In this document: piece after piece, positions 1-9,130 of the stretch
Layout: each line of letters opens with the position of its first letter
Position numbering within the stretch: the first letter of the stretch is position 1
Assembly: GCF_011758765.1 (NCBI RefSeq)
Contig: NZ_JAANOU010000001.1
Location: forward strand, 4,712,001-4,776,000
DNA length: 64,000 nucleotides
Origin: Amycolatopsis viridis
GTDB taxonomy: Bacteria; Actinomycetota; Actinomycetes; Mycobacteriales; Pseudonocardiaceae
Direction of reading: 5' to 3'
Translations under genes and position numbers: made by a program
The notes under the pieces: model-generated
The model's database searches: none
What the model saw: only the letters and a program-made list of their open reading frames with translations
Told to the model about the DNA's origin: nothing

Positions 1-39
1 GGTCAGAAAGCCCTCGTCGCTCACTCTGCTCCGATTCAC

Positions 40-54
40 ATTGATTCAATCAAT
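40..54. promoter_or_regulatory. 15-bp palindrome upstream of citrate synthase
   Basis: The sequence shows a perfect inverted repeat, ATTGATT-C-AATCAAT, 37 bases before the citrate synthase start codon. It lies in a locally AT-rich patch that contrasts with the surrounding GC-rich DNA. A position just upstream of a start codon is typical of a transcription-factor operator; which regulator binds it cannot be told, and any regulator gene would be left of the window. Confidence 0.4.
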
Positions 55-91
55 ATTGACAATACTCCGTCCACATAAGGACAGTAAGGCT

Positions 92-1226
92 ATGACCGAA
101 CTCATCGACGTGCCCGCCGGACTGCGGAACGTCGTCGTCACCACCACCGAGCTGGGAGACGTGCGCGGGCGCGAAGGCTTTTACCACTACCGGCAGTACT
201 CGGCCATCGACCTGGCCCGGGCCAAGACCTCCGAGGACGTCTGGTTCCTGTTCCTGGAGGGCCGTCTCCCCGAACCCGAGGAACGCACCCGCTTCGCCAA
301 GGAACTGGCACCGCTGCGCATCCTGCCGGCGGAAGTGCGCGAACTCCTGCCGCTGGTCGCCCGCGCCGGCGATCACCCCCTGGCCGGGCTGCGCACCGCC
401 CTGTCCGTGCTCGCCGCGGCGCGGAACCTGCCACCGCTGTGGGACGCCGATCCGGAGCGCCGCAAGGCTGACGCGATGCTCGTCTGCGCGGTGACGCCGA
501 CGATCCTGGCCGCGCTGCACCGCCTCCGCTCCGGGCAGGATCCGCTCGAGCCGCGCGCCGACCTCGGGGCGGCAGCCAACTGGCTGTACCTCGTGACCGG
601 TGCGGAACCGGCGGCCGAGCACGCGCGGGCCATCGAGCAGTACCTGATCGCCACCGTGGACCACGGGTTCAACGCCTCGACCTTCACCGCACGCGTGGTG
701 GCCTCCTGCGGCGCGGACCTGGTGTCGGCCGTCGCCGCCGCGCTCGGCGCGTTCAGCGGGCCGCTGCACGGCGGCGCACCCGACCGCGCCCTGGCGAGCC
801 TCGACGAGATCGGCACCCCGGACCGCATCGACGACTGGGTGCGTGCCCGCATCGCCGCCGGTGACCGCATCATGGGCTTCGGGCACGCCGTTTACCGGAC
901 GCAGGACCCGCGTGCGGTGCTGCTGCGGGACATCGCGCTCGGCCTCGGCGGCGACCTCGTCGACTTCGCCACCACCGTCGAGCGGCGGGTGGTGGAGATC
1001 CTGGCCGAGCTGAAACCGGGCCGCGAACTGTACGCGAACGTCGAGTTCTACGCCGGGGTCGTAATGGCGCTGTGCGGCCTGCCGCGCGCCCTGTTCACCC
1101 CGACGTTCGCGGTCAGCCGGGTCGTCGGCTGGTGCGCCAACGTGCTGGAACAGGCCGCCGGGTCGAAAGATCATCCGCCCGGCGGCGCGCTACGTCGGCC
1201 CGCCCGCCCCTCAGCCCTTGAGCTGA
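92..1226 (+). CDS. Citrate synthase, with an apparent 1-nt frameshift near the 3' end
   Basis: Condenses oxaloacetate with acetyl-CoA (or methylcitrate-type acyl-CoA) at the entry to the TCA cycle. ATG 92 is preceded by AAGGA at 77-81. Citrate synthase landmarks are His226 in GPLHGG, His265 in GFGHAVY, and NVEF with Glu318 where the classic enzyme has the catalytic Asp. The frame stays open beyond the gene: after QAAGS at about 1165 it reads antisense through the next gene to 2314. Dropping one A from the AAA at 1166-1168 restores the expected family ending KIIRPAARYVGPP and a stop at 1224-1226, giving about 377 residues. The coordinates assume this correction. The last 16 bases overlap the convergent oxidoreductase gene. 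Either a sequencing error or a real frameshift; the family call is firm. Confidence 0.85.
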
Positions 1227-2164
1227 GGCAGCACCTTCGACGACCAGGCGTCGAAGAACTTGTCCTGCTCCGGCCCGATCTGCGACACGTACACCTCGTC
1301 GAACCCGGCGTCGGCGAACTGGCGCACCGCCTGCGCGTGCGCGTCGGCGTCCGGGCCGCACGGGATCTGGCCCGCGACCTGCTCCTCCGTGACCACCGGG
1401 ACGGCCTGCTCGAAGTCGCGCGGGGTGGGCAGGATCCGGCCGAGGCTGCCGGGCAGCAGGTCGCTCGCCCACAACCGGTGCGCCGTCTCGCGGGCTTGGT
1501 CGGCCGAGTCGGCCCAGCACACCTTGAACCCGCCCTGGACCGGCCCGCGGCCACCGGCCTCCCGGTAGGAGTGCACCAGCTCGCCGTCCGGCATCACCGT
1601 GGCGAAGCCGTCCGCGATCTTCGCGATCCGGCGCGCGATCTTGGGCCCGAACGCCGACACGTAGATCGGCACCGGCTGCTCCGGCAGCGTGTAGATGCGG
1701 GCCTGCTCGACGGTGTAGTGCTTGCCGTAGTGGGTGATCTCCTCGCCGGTGTGCAGCTTGCGGATCACCTCGACGGCCTCCTCCAGCATCTCCAGCCGCC
1801 GCGACCCGGGCGGCCACGGGTCGCCGAAGATGTGCTCGTTGAGCGCCTCCCCGGAACCGACACCGAGGACGAACCGGCCCTCGCACTGCACGGCCGCCGT
1901 CGCCGCGGCCTGCGCGATGATCGCCGGGTGGATCCGCACCGTCGGGCACGTGACCGCGGTCGTGATGGGCAGCGACACGGCCTGGGACAGGGCACCGACC
2001 ACCGACCAGACGAACGGGCTGTTGCCCTGCTCGCCGGTCCACGGGTGGAAGTGGTCGGAGATCCACAACCGCTCGAACCCGGCCTGCTCCGCCTTCTTCG
2101 CCTGCTCCACCAGCTCGCGGGGCCCGTGCTCCTCGCTGGACAGGAAATAGCCGACACTCACCAT
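1211..2164 (-). CDS. LLM-class F420-dependent oxidoreductase (G6PDH-like family)
   Basis: A 317-residue protein of the luciferase-like monooxygenase fold, resembling the actinobacterial F420-dependent glucose-6-phosphate dehydrogenase family (the TIGR03557 type). Signs are the N-terminal VGYFLSSEE, the SDHFHPW motif near residue 36, the GVGSGEALNEH segment and VSAFGPKIA in the second half. It would move hydride to or from deazaflavin F420 on an unknown small substrate in the cytosol. The start is ATG 2164. Its 3' end overlaps the corrected end of the convergent citrate synthase gene. Glucose 6-phosphate as substrate is not established by the sequence. Confidence 0.85.
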   Translation of the reverse strand: MVSVGYFLSSEEHGPRELVEQAKKAEQAGFERLWISDHFHPWTGEQGNSPFVWSVVGALSQAVSLPITTAVTCPTVRIHPAIIAQAAATAAVQCEGRFVLGVGSGEALNEHIFGDPWPPGSRRLEMLEEAVEVIRKLHTGEEITHYGKHYTVEQARIYTLPEQPVPIYVSAFGPKIARRIAKIADGFATVMPDGELVHSYREAGGRGPVQGGFKVCWADSADQARETAHRLWASDLLPGSLGRILPTPRDFEQAVPVVTEEQVAGQIPCGPDADAHAQAVRQFADAGFDEVYVSQIGPEQDKFFDAWSSKVLPQLKG

Positions 2165-2186
2165 GTGCCGGGACTACCCACACCGC

Positions 2187-2507
2187 TCACCGCTCACGCA
2201 CCTTCGCCAACGGCTCGAAGCCGGACATCATCAGGACCCGGCGCACGGGTGATTCGGGTGCCACGATCAGGTCCAGACCCATCTGCAGCACCTTCAGCCG
2301 CCCGGCGAGCGTGAACAGCACCCGCAGACCGGAACTGTCCAGATAGGTCACCTCGGTGAGGTCGATCGAGACGTGGGACGCGTCGTTGCCGATGGCGGAG
2401 AAAACCTGTTCCTGAACGAGGTCGGCGTTGGCGAGGTCGATCTCGCCGCGGACCGTCAGCAGCACGTGCCCGCCGTCGTTCTCCGCGTCGATGGTCGCCG
2501 TGGTCAT
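2187..2507 (-). CDS. STAS-domain anti-anti-sigma factor
   Basis: A 106-residue single STAS domain protein of the SpoIIAA/RsbV type. It would bind an anti-sigma kinase and release a sigma factor when unphosphorylated. The LDSSGLRVLF segment around residues 56-65 holds the conserved phosphorylatable Ser of the family. The start ATG at 2507 overlaps the stop of the upstream SpoIIE phosphatase gene (ATGA), so the two are translationally coupled; this is the phosphatase/substrate pair expected in partner-switching signalling. Target sigma factor unknown. Confidence 0.87.
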   Translation of the reverse strand: MTTATIDAENDGGHVLLTVRGEIDLANADLVQEQVFSAIGNDASHVSIDLTEVTYLDSSGLRVLFTLAGRLKVLQMGLDLIVAPESPVRRVLMMSGFEPLAKVRER

Positions 2508-4114
2508 TGCGCTTGCCCGTCCACGATCGTCCGGCGAATCATGACCTCCGTCCCCTGGGGCCGATGGTCGATGCGGACCTCGTCCCCACAGCGGTGCATC
2601 AACAGTGTTCCCCGGCCGCGGTTCTCGCCCCGCGGGGGCCGCCAGCGGCCCTCGTCGCACACCCTAGCGATCACATCGGACCCGTGCAGTTCGAGCCGGA
2701 CGCGGACCACGCCGCCGGCCGGCCCGTAGGCGTGCTCGACCGCGTTCGAGGTGGCCTCGCCGACCGCGACCAGCAGGTCGGACGTGGCGTCCGGGCTCGC
2801 CCCGATGAGGTTCAGCCACCGCCGCATCGCGGAGCGGACCTCCTTCAGCGACTCGGGTACCGCGGGCACGGCGAGGTCCAGCGGGCCGACCTCGCTGCCG
2901 TCCTGGCGGCGCACGGCGAGCAGCGCGACGTCGTCGTCCGGGTTGTCCTCGCCGATCATCGCGCCCATCACGTCGGCGCAGACATCGGTGACCGGTACCG
3001 GGCGCACGGCCGCGCACAGGCGGTCGAGCCCCTCGTCGAGCGGGACACCGCGTCGTTCGACGAGGCCGTCGGTGTAGAAGCAGACGACCGAGCCGGGCGG
3101 GATGTCCACCACGCTCACCCGGCGCCGCACGTCCCGCAACGCCCCGATCGGCGGGTCGACGGCGACGTCCAGCAGCCGGGCCGGTTCCCCGACCCGGCCC
3201 TGGACCGGCACCAGGTGACCGGCCGACGACACGTGCAGCCGCTCGAAGTTCGGCTCCACCACCGCGTAGAGCACGGTCGCCATCATGCCCGGCTCGAAGT
3301 GCTGCATCTTGCGGTCGAGGTTGACGAGCACCTCGGCCGGGTCGCCGCCTTCCAGCGCGAACGCCCGCAGCGCACTGCGCATCCGGCCCATCACGATCGC
3401 GGCCGGCAGGCCGTGCCCGACGACGTCACCGATCACCACGCCGAGCCAGTTGTTCGGCAACAGGAACACGTCGTACCAGTCACCGGCGATCGCACCCTGG
3501 TCGCCGGGCACGTAGCGGGCGGCGAGCTCGAGCCCCGGGACGACCGGCAGCTTGCTCGGCAGCAGGCTGCGCTGCAGCTCGGCCGCCGCGGCCCGCTCGG
3601 CCTGCGACCGCTGGGCGTGCGCGGCCAGCGCGATCCGGTCGGCGGCCAGCTGGAGCAGCTCGACGTCCTCCGGGGTGAACTCGCGCTTGCTCAGCGTCCC
3701 GACGTGCAGCACACCCAGCGGCTCACCGCCCACCAACAGCGGAACGCCCAGCAGCGTCTGGATGCCCTTCTCCCACAGCAACCGGTTGACCACCGTCGTG
3801 GAGTCGACCCGCCGCAGCTGCACCGGCTCACGGCGCGCGACGACCTGTCCCGCGAAACCCTTGCCGACCGGGACCCGCACGCCCTGCGCCACCTCGGTCT
3901 CGATGCCGCGCGCGGCGACGGCGAGGAGCTCCCGCCCGCCCGGTTCGAGCAGCAGCACGGCCGCGGTGTCGGTGTGCAGGACCTGGCGCACCCGGTCCAA
4001 CAGCTCGGTCAGCAGGTCCTCGGCGGCCAGGTGGGCCAGCGCGCTGTCGCTCACGAGACCGATGCGCTGCAACTTCTGCTCGGCTTGCAGGCGCGTGCTG
4101 GCCGATGTGGACAT
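2504..4114 (-). CDS. GAF / SpoIIE PP2C phosphatase / HATPase signalling protein
   Basis: A 536-residue three-domain regulator. A GAF-type sensor domain spans about residues 30-165. A SpoIIE/RsbU PP2C domain follows at about 190-385, with AGDWYD near 211 and GDVVGHG near 229 as metal-binding motifs. A C-terminal histidine-kinase-like ATPase domain of the RsbW type (VGEATSNAVEHAYG) ends the protein. Such proteins combine the phosphatase and the anti-sigma kinase that act on a STAS antagonist. The downstream STAS gene starts inside its stop codon. No transmembrane segment is seen, so it is probably cytosolic. It may feed the SigF/SigB-like promoters seen at 38 kb, which is inference. Confidence 0.88.
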   Translation of the reverse strand: MSTSASTRLQAEQKLQRIGLVSDSALAHLAAEDLLTELLDRVRQVLHTDTAAVLLLEPGGRELLAVAARGIETEVAQGVRVPVGKGFAGQVVARREPVQLRRVDSTTVVNRLLWEKGIQTLLGVPLLVGGEPLGVLHVGTLSKREFTPEDVELLQLAADRIALAAHAQRSQAERAAAAELQRSLLPSKLPVVPGLELAARYVPGDQGAIAGDWYDVFLLPNNWLGVVIGDVVGHGLPAAIVMGRMRSALRAFALEGGDPAEVLVNLDRKMQHFEPGMMATVLYAVVEPNFERLHVSSAGHLVPVQGRVGEPARLLDVAVDPPIGALRDVRRRVSVVDIPPGSVVCFYTDGLVERRGVPLDEGLDRLCAAVRPVPVTDVCADVMGAMIGEDNPDDDVALLAVRRQDGSEVGPLDLAVPAVPESLKEVRSAMRRWLNLIGASPDATSDLLVAVGEATSNAVEHAYGPAGGVVRVRLELHGSDVIARVCDEGRWRPPRGENRGRGTLLMHRCGDEVRIDHRPQGTEVMIRRTIVDGQAQ

Positions 4115-4331
4115 GATGCGAGACTAGCCCCTGCCCTGGACGGAGAAACCTGTGGTTTTCAGCTGGTCGGAGCGGTTCCGCCACGGTTGTGCACCGGTAG
4201 GCCGCCCGAGCGGTGCGACAACGCCGCAGGCCAGCCCGTTCCGGGCGCGACGTGCACCACGATCCGCGCCGGGACCACGGCGCCCGCCACGCGGACCGAG
4301 ATGACCTTCCCGGGTGATCATCGGCCGCCCC

Positions 4332-6821
4332 TCAGCCACGCTCGATGAGGTGCCCGACGACGTCCGGGCCCGGGTGCGGCGCACCGGACGCGTCGCGGCG
4401 GGTGGTCGGTTCCGGCAGCTCCACCGGGTCGCCGTTCTTCGCGGCACCGGCCGGCCGTGGGCCCACCCAGCCGACCGTCAGCCGCGTCTCGCCCTTCAGG
4501 AACCGGTGCGCACGCACGCCGCCGGTCGCCCGGCCCTTCGCCGGGTACTCCGCGAACGGCGTCATCTTCACGCTCTGCCCGGTGGCCGTCACGACCATCG
4601 GCTCGCCGTGCCCGGCGTCGTCGGTGCGGACGGCGCCGAAGAACACCACCTCGGCGTCCCCGGCCAGCTTGATGCCCGCCATGCCGCCGCCCTTGAGACC
4701 CTGCGGCCGCACCAGCGACGCCGGGAACCGCAACAACGACGCATCCGAGGACAGGAACGCCAGCGTCTCCTCGCCGCCGGCGAGCCACACCGCGCCGACC
4801 ACCTCGTCCCCGTCCTTGAGGCCGATGACGTCGAACTCGTCGGAGCGCACCGGCCAGTCCGGTGCCACCACCTTCACCACACCCTGCCGGGTGCCGAGCG
4901 CGAGGCCCGGTGACCCGGCGGCCTGCTCGCCGAGCGGCGCGAGACCGACCACCTTCTCGCCCTTGTCCAGCGGCACCAGCTCGCGCGCCGCCATCCCGCC
5001 CCGCAGCGACACCGTGCCGGCCCGCTCGGGCAGCACCGGCAGGGGCAGCACATCCGTCTTGAACGCGCGTCCGCGGCTGGTGACGAGCAGGATCTGCCCG
5101 CGCGCGGTGGAGTGCACCATCGCCGCGACCGCGTCGTGCTTCACGCGCCCGTGGCGGCGGCGGCCCTCCGGCGCCTCCTCCGACTCCGCCGCCGTGCGCG
5201 CGACCAGGCCGGTGGCCGACAGGATCACCTGGCACGGGTCGTCGGCGACCTCCAGCGGCCCGGCCGGCTTGGACGCGGCCAGCACCTCCTTGAGGTCACC
5301 GTCGATCAGCGCGGTGCGCCGCTCGGTCGGGAAGTCCTTCGCGATCTTCGCCAGCTCGGCGGAGACGACCTTCTTCAGTTCCCGGTCGTCGTCGAGGATC
5401 CTGGTCAGCTCGGCGATCTCGGCGCGCAGCCGCTCCTGCTCGTCCTCGAGTTCGAGCTTGTCGTACTTGGTGAGCCGCCGCAGCGGCGTGTCGAGGATGT
5501 AGGCCGCCTGGATCTCGGACAGCTTGAACCGCTTCATCAGGCCGTCCTTGGCCTCCGCGGCGTTGTCGCTGTTGCGGATCAGCCGGATCACCTTGTCGAT
5601 GTCCAGCAGCGCGACGAGCAGGCCCTCGACCAGGTGCAGCCGCTCCTCGCGCTTGCGGCGCCGGTAGCGGGTGCGCCGGGTCACCACGTCGTAGCGGTGG
5701 TCCAGGAACACCTCGAGCAGCTGCTTGAGCCCGAGGGTCTGCGGCTGCCCGTCGACCAGCACGAGGTTGTTGATGCCGAACGACTGCTCCAGCGGCGTGA
5801 GCCGGTAGAGGTCGGCCAGCAGCGGCTGCGGGTTGACGCCGACCTTGCACTCGATGACCAGGCGGGTGCCGTTCTCCCGGTCGGTGAGGTCCTTGACGTC
5901 GGCGATCCCGGTGAGCCGCTTGGACTTGTTGACCTCCTCGGTGATCTTCTCGATCACCTTCTCCGGCCCGACGCCGTAGGGCAGCTCGGTGACGGTGATG
6001 GCCTGGCGGCCGCGGCTGCCGGGGAGCGGGCCGATCTCGACCTTGGCGCGCATGCGGACCACGCCGCGGCCCGTCTCGTACGCCTTGCGCACCTCGTCCA
6101 GGCCGAGCAGCAGACCGCCGGTCGGCAGGTCCGGGCCCGGGACGAACTCCATCAGCTTGTCCAGCGTGGCGCCCGGGTGGTTGATCAGCCACCGGGCGGC
6201 CGCGATGACCTCGCCCATGTTGTGCGGGATCATGTTGGTGGCCATGCCGACCGCGATGCCCGAGGTGCCGTTGACCAGCAGGTTCGGGTAGGCGGCCGGC
6301 AGCACCGACGGCTCCAGCAGGGATCCGTCGTAGTTGGGCCGGAACTCGACCGTCTCCTCGCCCAGCTCGCCCACGAGCAGCATCGCCTCGGGCGACATGC
6401 GTGCCTCGGTGTACCGGCTCGCCGCCGGGCCGTCGTCCGGGCTGCCGAAGTTGCCGTGCCCGTCGATGAGCGGCGCGTTCATCGAGAAGTCCTGCGCGAG
6501 GCGCACCATCGCGTCGTAGATCGCCGTGTCGCCGTGCGGGTGGTAACGGCCCATCACGTCGCCAACCACGCGCGAGGACTTCACGTACGCGTGACTGGGC
6601 CGGTAGCCCGCCTCGTTCATCGCGAACAGGATCCGGCGGTGCACCGGCTTGAGGCCGTCGCGCGCGTCGGGCAGGGCGCGGGAGTGGATGACCGAGTACG
6701 CGTACTCCAGGTAGGAGTCCTCGATCTCGGTCTTGACCGGGTTCTCGAAGACCTGCGCGCCCGCCTGGTCGAACGCGGCCGGATCGACGCGGGTGACGGT
6801 GGTCTTGGATCGGCGTGCCAT
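4332..6821 (-). CDS. parC: Type IIA DNA topoisomerase subunit A (ParC-like, second gyrase-type pair)
   Basis: An 829-residue breakage-reunion subunit. The active-site Tyr is Y137 in AASRYTEAR. The quinolone-determining region reads GRYHPHGDTAIYD, with Thr99 and Asp103 at the positions of E. coli GyrA Ser83 and Asp87. The long C-terminal half is the DNA-wrapping beta-pinwheel region. The gene sits 23 bases downstream of the ATPase subunit gene on the same strand. The partner's sequence looks like actinobacterial ParE rather than primary GyrB, and no dnaA/recF neighbours are present, so a topoisomerase IV assignment is favoured. Automated annotation may call it gyrA. Confidence 0.87.
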   Translation of the reverse strand: MARRSKTTVTRVDPAAFDQAGAQVFENPVKTEIEDSYLEYAYSVIHSRALPDARDGLKPVHRRILFAMNEAGYRPSHAYVKSSRVVGDVMGRYHPHGDTAIYDAMVRLAQDFSMNAPLIDGHGNFGSPDDGPAASRYTEARMSPEAMLLVGELGEETVEFRPNYDGSLLEPSVLPAAYPNLLVNGTSGIAVGMATNMIPHNMGEVIAAARWLINHPGATLDKLMEFVPGPDLPTGGLLLGLDEVRKAYETGRGVVRMRAKVEIGPLPGSRGRQAITVTELPYGVGPEKVIEKITEEVNKSKRLTGIADVKDLTDRENGTRLVIECKVGVNPQPLLADLYRLTPLEQSFGINNLVLVDGQPQTLGLKQLLEVFLDHRYDVVTRRTRYRRRKREERLHLVEGLLVALLDIDKVIRLIRNSDNAAEAKDGLMKRFKLSEIQAAYILDTPLRRLTKYDKLELEDEQERLRAEIAELTRILDDDRELKKVVSAELAKIAKDFPTERRTALIDGDLKEVLAASKPAGPLEVADDPCQVILSATGLVARTAAESEEAPEGRRRHGRVKHDAVAAMVHSTARGQILLVTSRGRAFKTDVLPLPVLPERAGTVSLRGGMAARELVPLDKGEKVVGLAPLGEQAAGSPGLALGTRQGVVKVVAPDWPVRSDEFDVIGLKDGDEVVGAVWLAGGEETLAFLSSDASLLRFPASLVRPQGLKGGGMAGIKLAGDAEVVFFGAVRTDDAGHGEPMVVTATGQSVKMTPFAEYPAKGRATGGVRAHRFLKGETRLTVGWVGPRPAGAAKNGDPVELPEPTTRRDASGAPHPGPDVVGHLIERG

Positions 6822-6844
6822 TGCTGTTGTCTCCTAGGAAAAGC

Positions 6845-8902
6845 TCAGACGTCGATCGCTTCGCGGTCCACCCGGGCGGCGGATTCGACGAGCCAGTTGC
6901 GCCGGGGTTCGACCTTCTCCCCCATCAGCAGTTCCAGCGCCGCTTCGGCGGCCTCGGCGTCGTCCAGGGTGATGCGGCGGACCGACCGGGTGGCCGGGTT
7001 CATCGTGGTCTCCCACAGCTCGTCGGCGTCCATCTCGCCCAGGCCCTTGAACCGCGGGACCGGCTTGACGATCTGCTTGCCGGCGGCCTCCAGCTCGGCG
7101 ACCTTCTGCTCCATCTCGCGCTGCGTGAAGGTGAAGATCGTCTCCGGGTTGCGGCCCTTCGTCACGATCTTGTGCAGCGGCGGCATCGCGGCGAACAGGC
7201 GGCCGTCCTCGATCACCGGCCGCATGTACTTGGCGAACAACGTGATCAGCAGTGTCCGGATGTGCGAGCCGTCCACGTCCGCGTCGGCCATCAGGATGAC
7301 CCGGCCGTACCGCATCGCGGACAGGTCGAACGTGCGCCCGGTGCCCGCGCCGAGCACCTGCACGATCGAGGCGATCTCGGCGTTCTTCAGCGTGTCGCCC
7401 AGCGACGCCTTCTGCACGTTGAGGATCTTGCCGCGCAGCGGCAGCAGCGCCTGGTACTCCGACACCCGCGCCATGCGGGCCGAGCCGAGCGCGCTGTCAC
7501 CCTCCACGAGGAACAGCTCGCTGCGCGAGATGCCGGTGGTGCGGCAGTCGACGAGCTTCGGCGGCATCGCCGCGCCCTCCAGCGCGGTCTTGCGGCGCGC
7601 GGCGTCCTTCTGCTGCTTCTGCGTCAGCCGCACGCGCGCGGCGTCGACGACCTTCTGCAGCACCACCTTGGCCTCGGCCTTGGTCCGGCGGTGCTCCGTC
7701 CACTCCCTGAGGTGCCGCTCGACGACGCCCTGCACCACGCGCGTGATGCCGGTGGTGGACAGCTCGTCCTTGGTCTGCGAGGTGAACTGCGGCTCCGGGA
7801 TGCGCACGTGGATGACCGCCGTCATGCCCTCGAGCACGTCGTCGAGCGTGGGCAGGTCCTCCTTGGCCTTGAGCAGGCCGCGGGTGCGGGAAATCGCTTC
7901 CTGCACCGCCTTGGTGACCCCGCGGTCGAAGCCGCGGCGGTGCGTGCCGCCGTGCACGTTGCGGATCGTGTTGGTGAAGGACTCGACGGTGCGCTCGTAG
8001 CCGGTGCCCCAGCGCAGCGCGATCTCCACCTCGGCCTGACGCTCCACATTGGACCGCATGACCCCGTTGGCGTCGGCCGCGTTCTCCTTGTACGTGCCCT
8101 CCCCGCGGATGATCAGCGTGCCGGACACCGGCTTCTCGTCCGACGGCGCGAGGTACTCCACCATGTCGGACAGGCCGTGCGGGAAGTGGAACGTCTCCTC
8201 GCTGATCGACCCCTCGGTGGCGGTGCGCAGCACGTACTCCACGCCGGGCACGAGGAACGCGGTGTTGCGCAGCTTGGTGCGCACCTGCTCGACGTCGAGC
8301 TCCGCGCCCTTTTCGAAGTAACGCGCGTCGTGCCAGTAGCGGATCGAGGTGCCGGTGCGCTCGCCGCGCTTCATCTTCCCGGCGACGCGCAGACCCGGCT
8401 GCGGCGTGAACTTCGCCTTCGGGCCGGGCCCGTCGAACACACCGGGCGTGCCGTGCGCGAACGACATCTCGTGCACCTTGCCGCCCTGCTTGACCGTGAC
8501 GTCGAACCGGTGGGACAACGCGTTCACCGCCGAGGCACCGACGCCGTGCAGACCGCCGGAGGTCTTGTAGCCGGACCCACCGAACTTGCCGCCCGCGTGC
8601 AGCCGGGTCAGCACCAGCTCGACACCGGACAGACCGGACTTGGCGTGCACGCCGGTCGGGATACCGCGCCCGTCGTCGTCGACCTGGACGCTGCCGTCCG
8701 CGTGCAGCGTCACCACCACCCGGGTCGCGTGGCCCCCGACACCCTCGTCCGTCGAGTTGTCGACGATCTCGCTGAACAGGTGGTTGACGCCGCGGCTGTC
8801 GGTCGACCCGATGTACATGCCGGGGCGCTTGCGGACCGCTTCCAGGCCTTCCAGGTGGGTAAGGTCGTCGGCCCCGTAGAGAGGCTCAGCCGAAGCAGTC
8901 AC
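6845..8902 (-). CDS. parE: Type IIA DNA topoisomerase subunit B (ParE-like)
   Basis: A 685-residue ATPase and TOPRIM subunit that partners the adjacent subunit A. The GHKL ATPase shows EIVDNSTDEG near residues 45-54, DDDGRGIPTG and the ATP-lid segment GLHGVGASAVNA. The TOPRIM half carries EGDSALGSAR near residue 466 and MADADVDGSHIR, the Mg-binding acidic cluster. EGDSALGS, with Leu where E. coli GyrB and ParE have Gly, and the following LPLRGKILNVQKAS match what I recall of Streptomyces-type ParE. The start is ATG 8902. It is read first in a two-gene operon with parC. Confidence 0.87.
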   Translation of the reverse strand: MTASAEPLYGADDLTHLEGLEAVRKRPGMYIGSTDSRGVNHLFSEIVDNSTDEGVGGHATRVVVTLHADGSVQVDDDGRGIPTGVHAKSGLSGVELVLTRLHAGGKFGGSGYKTSGGLHGVGASAVNALSHRFDVTVKQGGKVHEMSFAHGTPGVFDGPGPKAKFTPQPGLRVAGKMKRGERTGTSIRYWHDARYFEKGAELDVEQVRTKLRNTAFLVPGVEYVLRTATEGSISEETFHFPHGLSDMVEYLAPSDEKPVSGTLIIRGEGTYKENAADANGVMRSNVERQAEVEIALRWGTGYERTVESFTNTIRNVHGGTHRRGFDRGVTKAVQEAISRTRGLLKAKEDLPTLDDVLEGMTAVIHVRIPEPQFTSQTKDELSTTGITRVVQGVVERHLREWTEHRRTKAEAKVVLQKVVDAARVRLTQKQQKDAARRKTALEGAAMPPKLVDCRTTGISRSELFLVEGDSALGSARMARVSEYQALLPLRGKILNVQKASLGDTLKNAEIASIVQVLGAGTGRTFDLSAMRYGRVILMADADVDGSHIRTLLITLFAKYMRPVIEDGRLFAAMPPLHKIVTKGRNPETIFTFTQREMEQKVAELEAAGKQIVKPVPRFKGLGEMDADELWETTMNPATRSVRRITLDDAEAAEAALELLMGEKVEPRRNWLVESAARVDREAIDV

Positions 8903-9130
8903 AGGTTCTTCTCTCCCAGTAGCGATTGGGGTGATGTGGCGCCCGTGGCCCCACGAGAGTGCAGGGTAACCGAGGGCACCGACAACCCCGGGGATTGCGG
9001 CCCGCCGCCTCGCTGCGCGGACCGGCCGGCCACCTGGGGCGGAGGGAGCGCCTCCAGTGTAGGCGCCCCCGGCCCCGGCCGTCCGGCTCCGGTCCGAGCT
9101 GCGCGGACGTGGCGGCTACAGTGCTGGTCG

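Noticed and set aside
1226-2314. A 757-residue plus-strand fusion protein extending citrate synthase
   Set aside because: The region after 1166 is antisense to a well-conserved F420-type oxidoreductase, and the true C-terminus is found one base out of frame.
4115-4331. A small gene between the SpoIIE and parC genes
   Set aside because: The open frames there are extensions of shadows; no RBS and no coding signal.
4332-8902. Reading the topoisomerase pair as the primary gyrA-gyrB
   Set aside because: Gene order is B then A in a two-gene unit without dnaA/dnaN/recF, and the TOPRIM sequence EGDSALGSAR fits the actinobacterial ParE branch better; not fully excluded without a tree.
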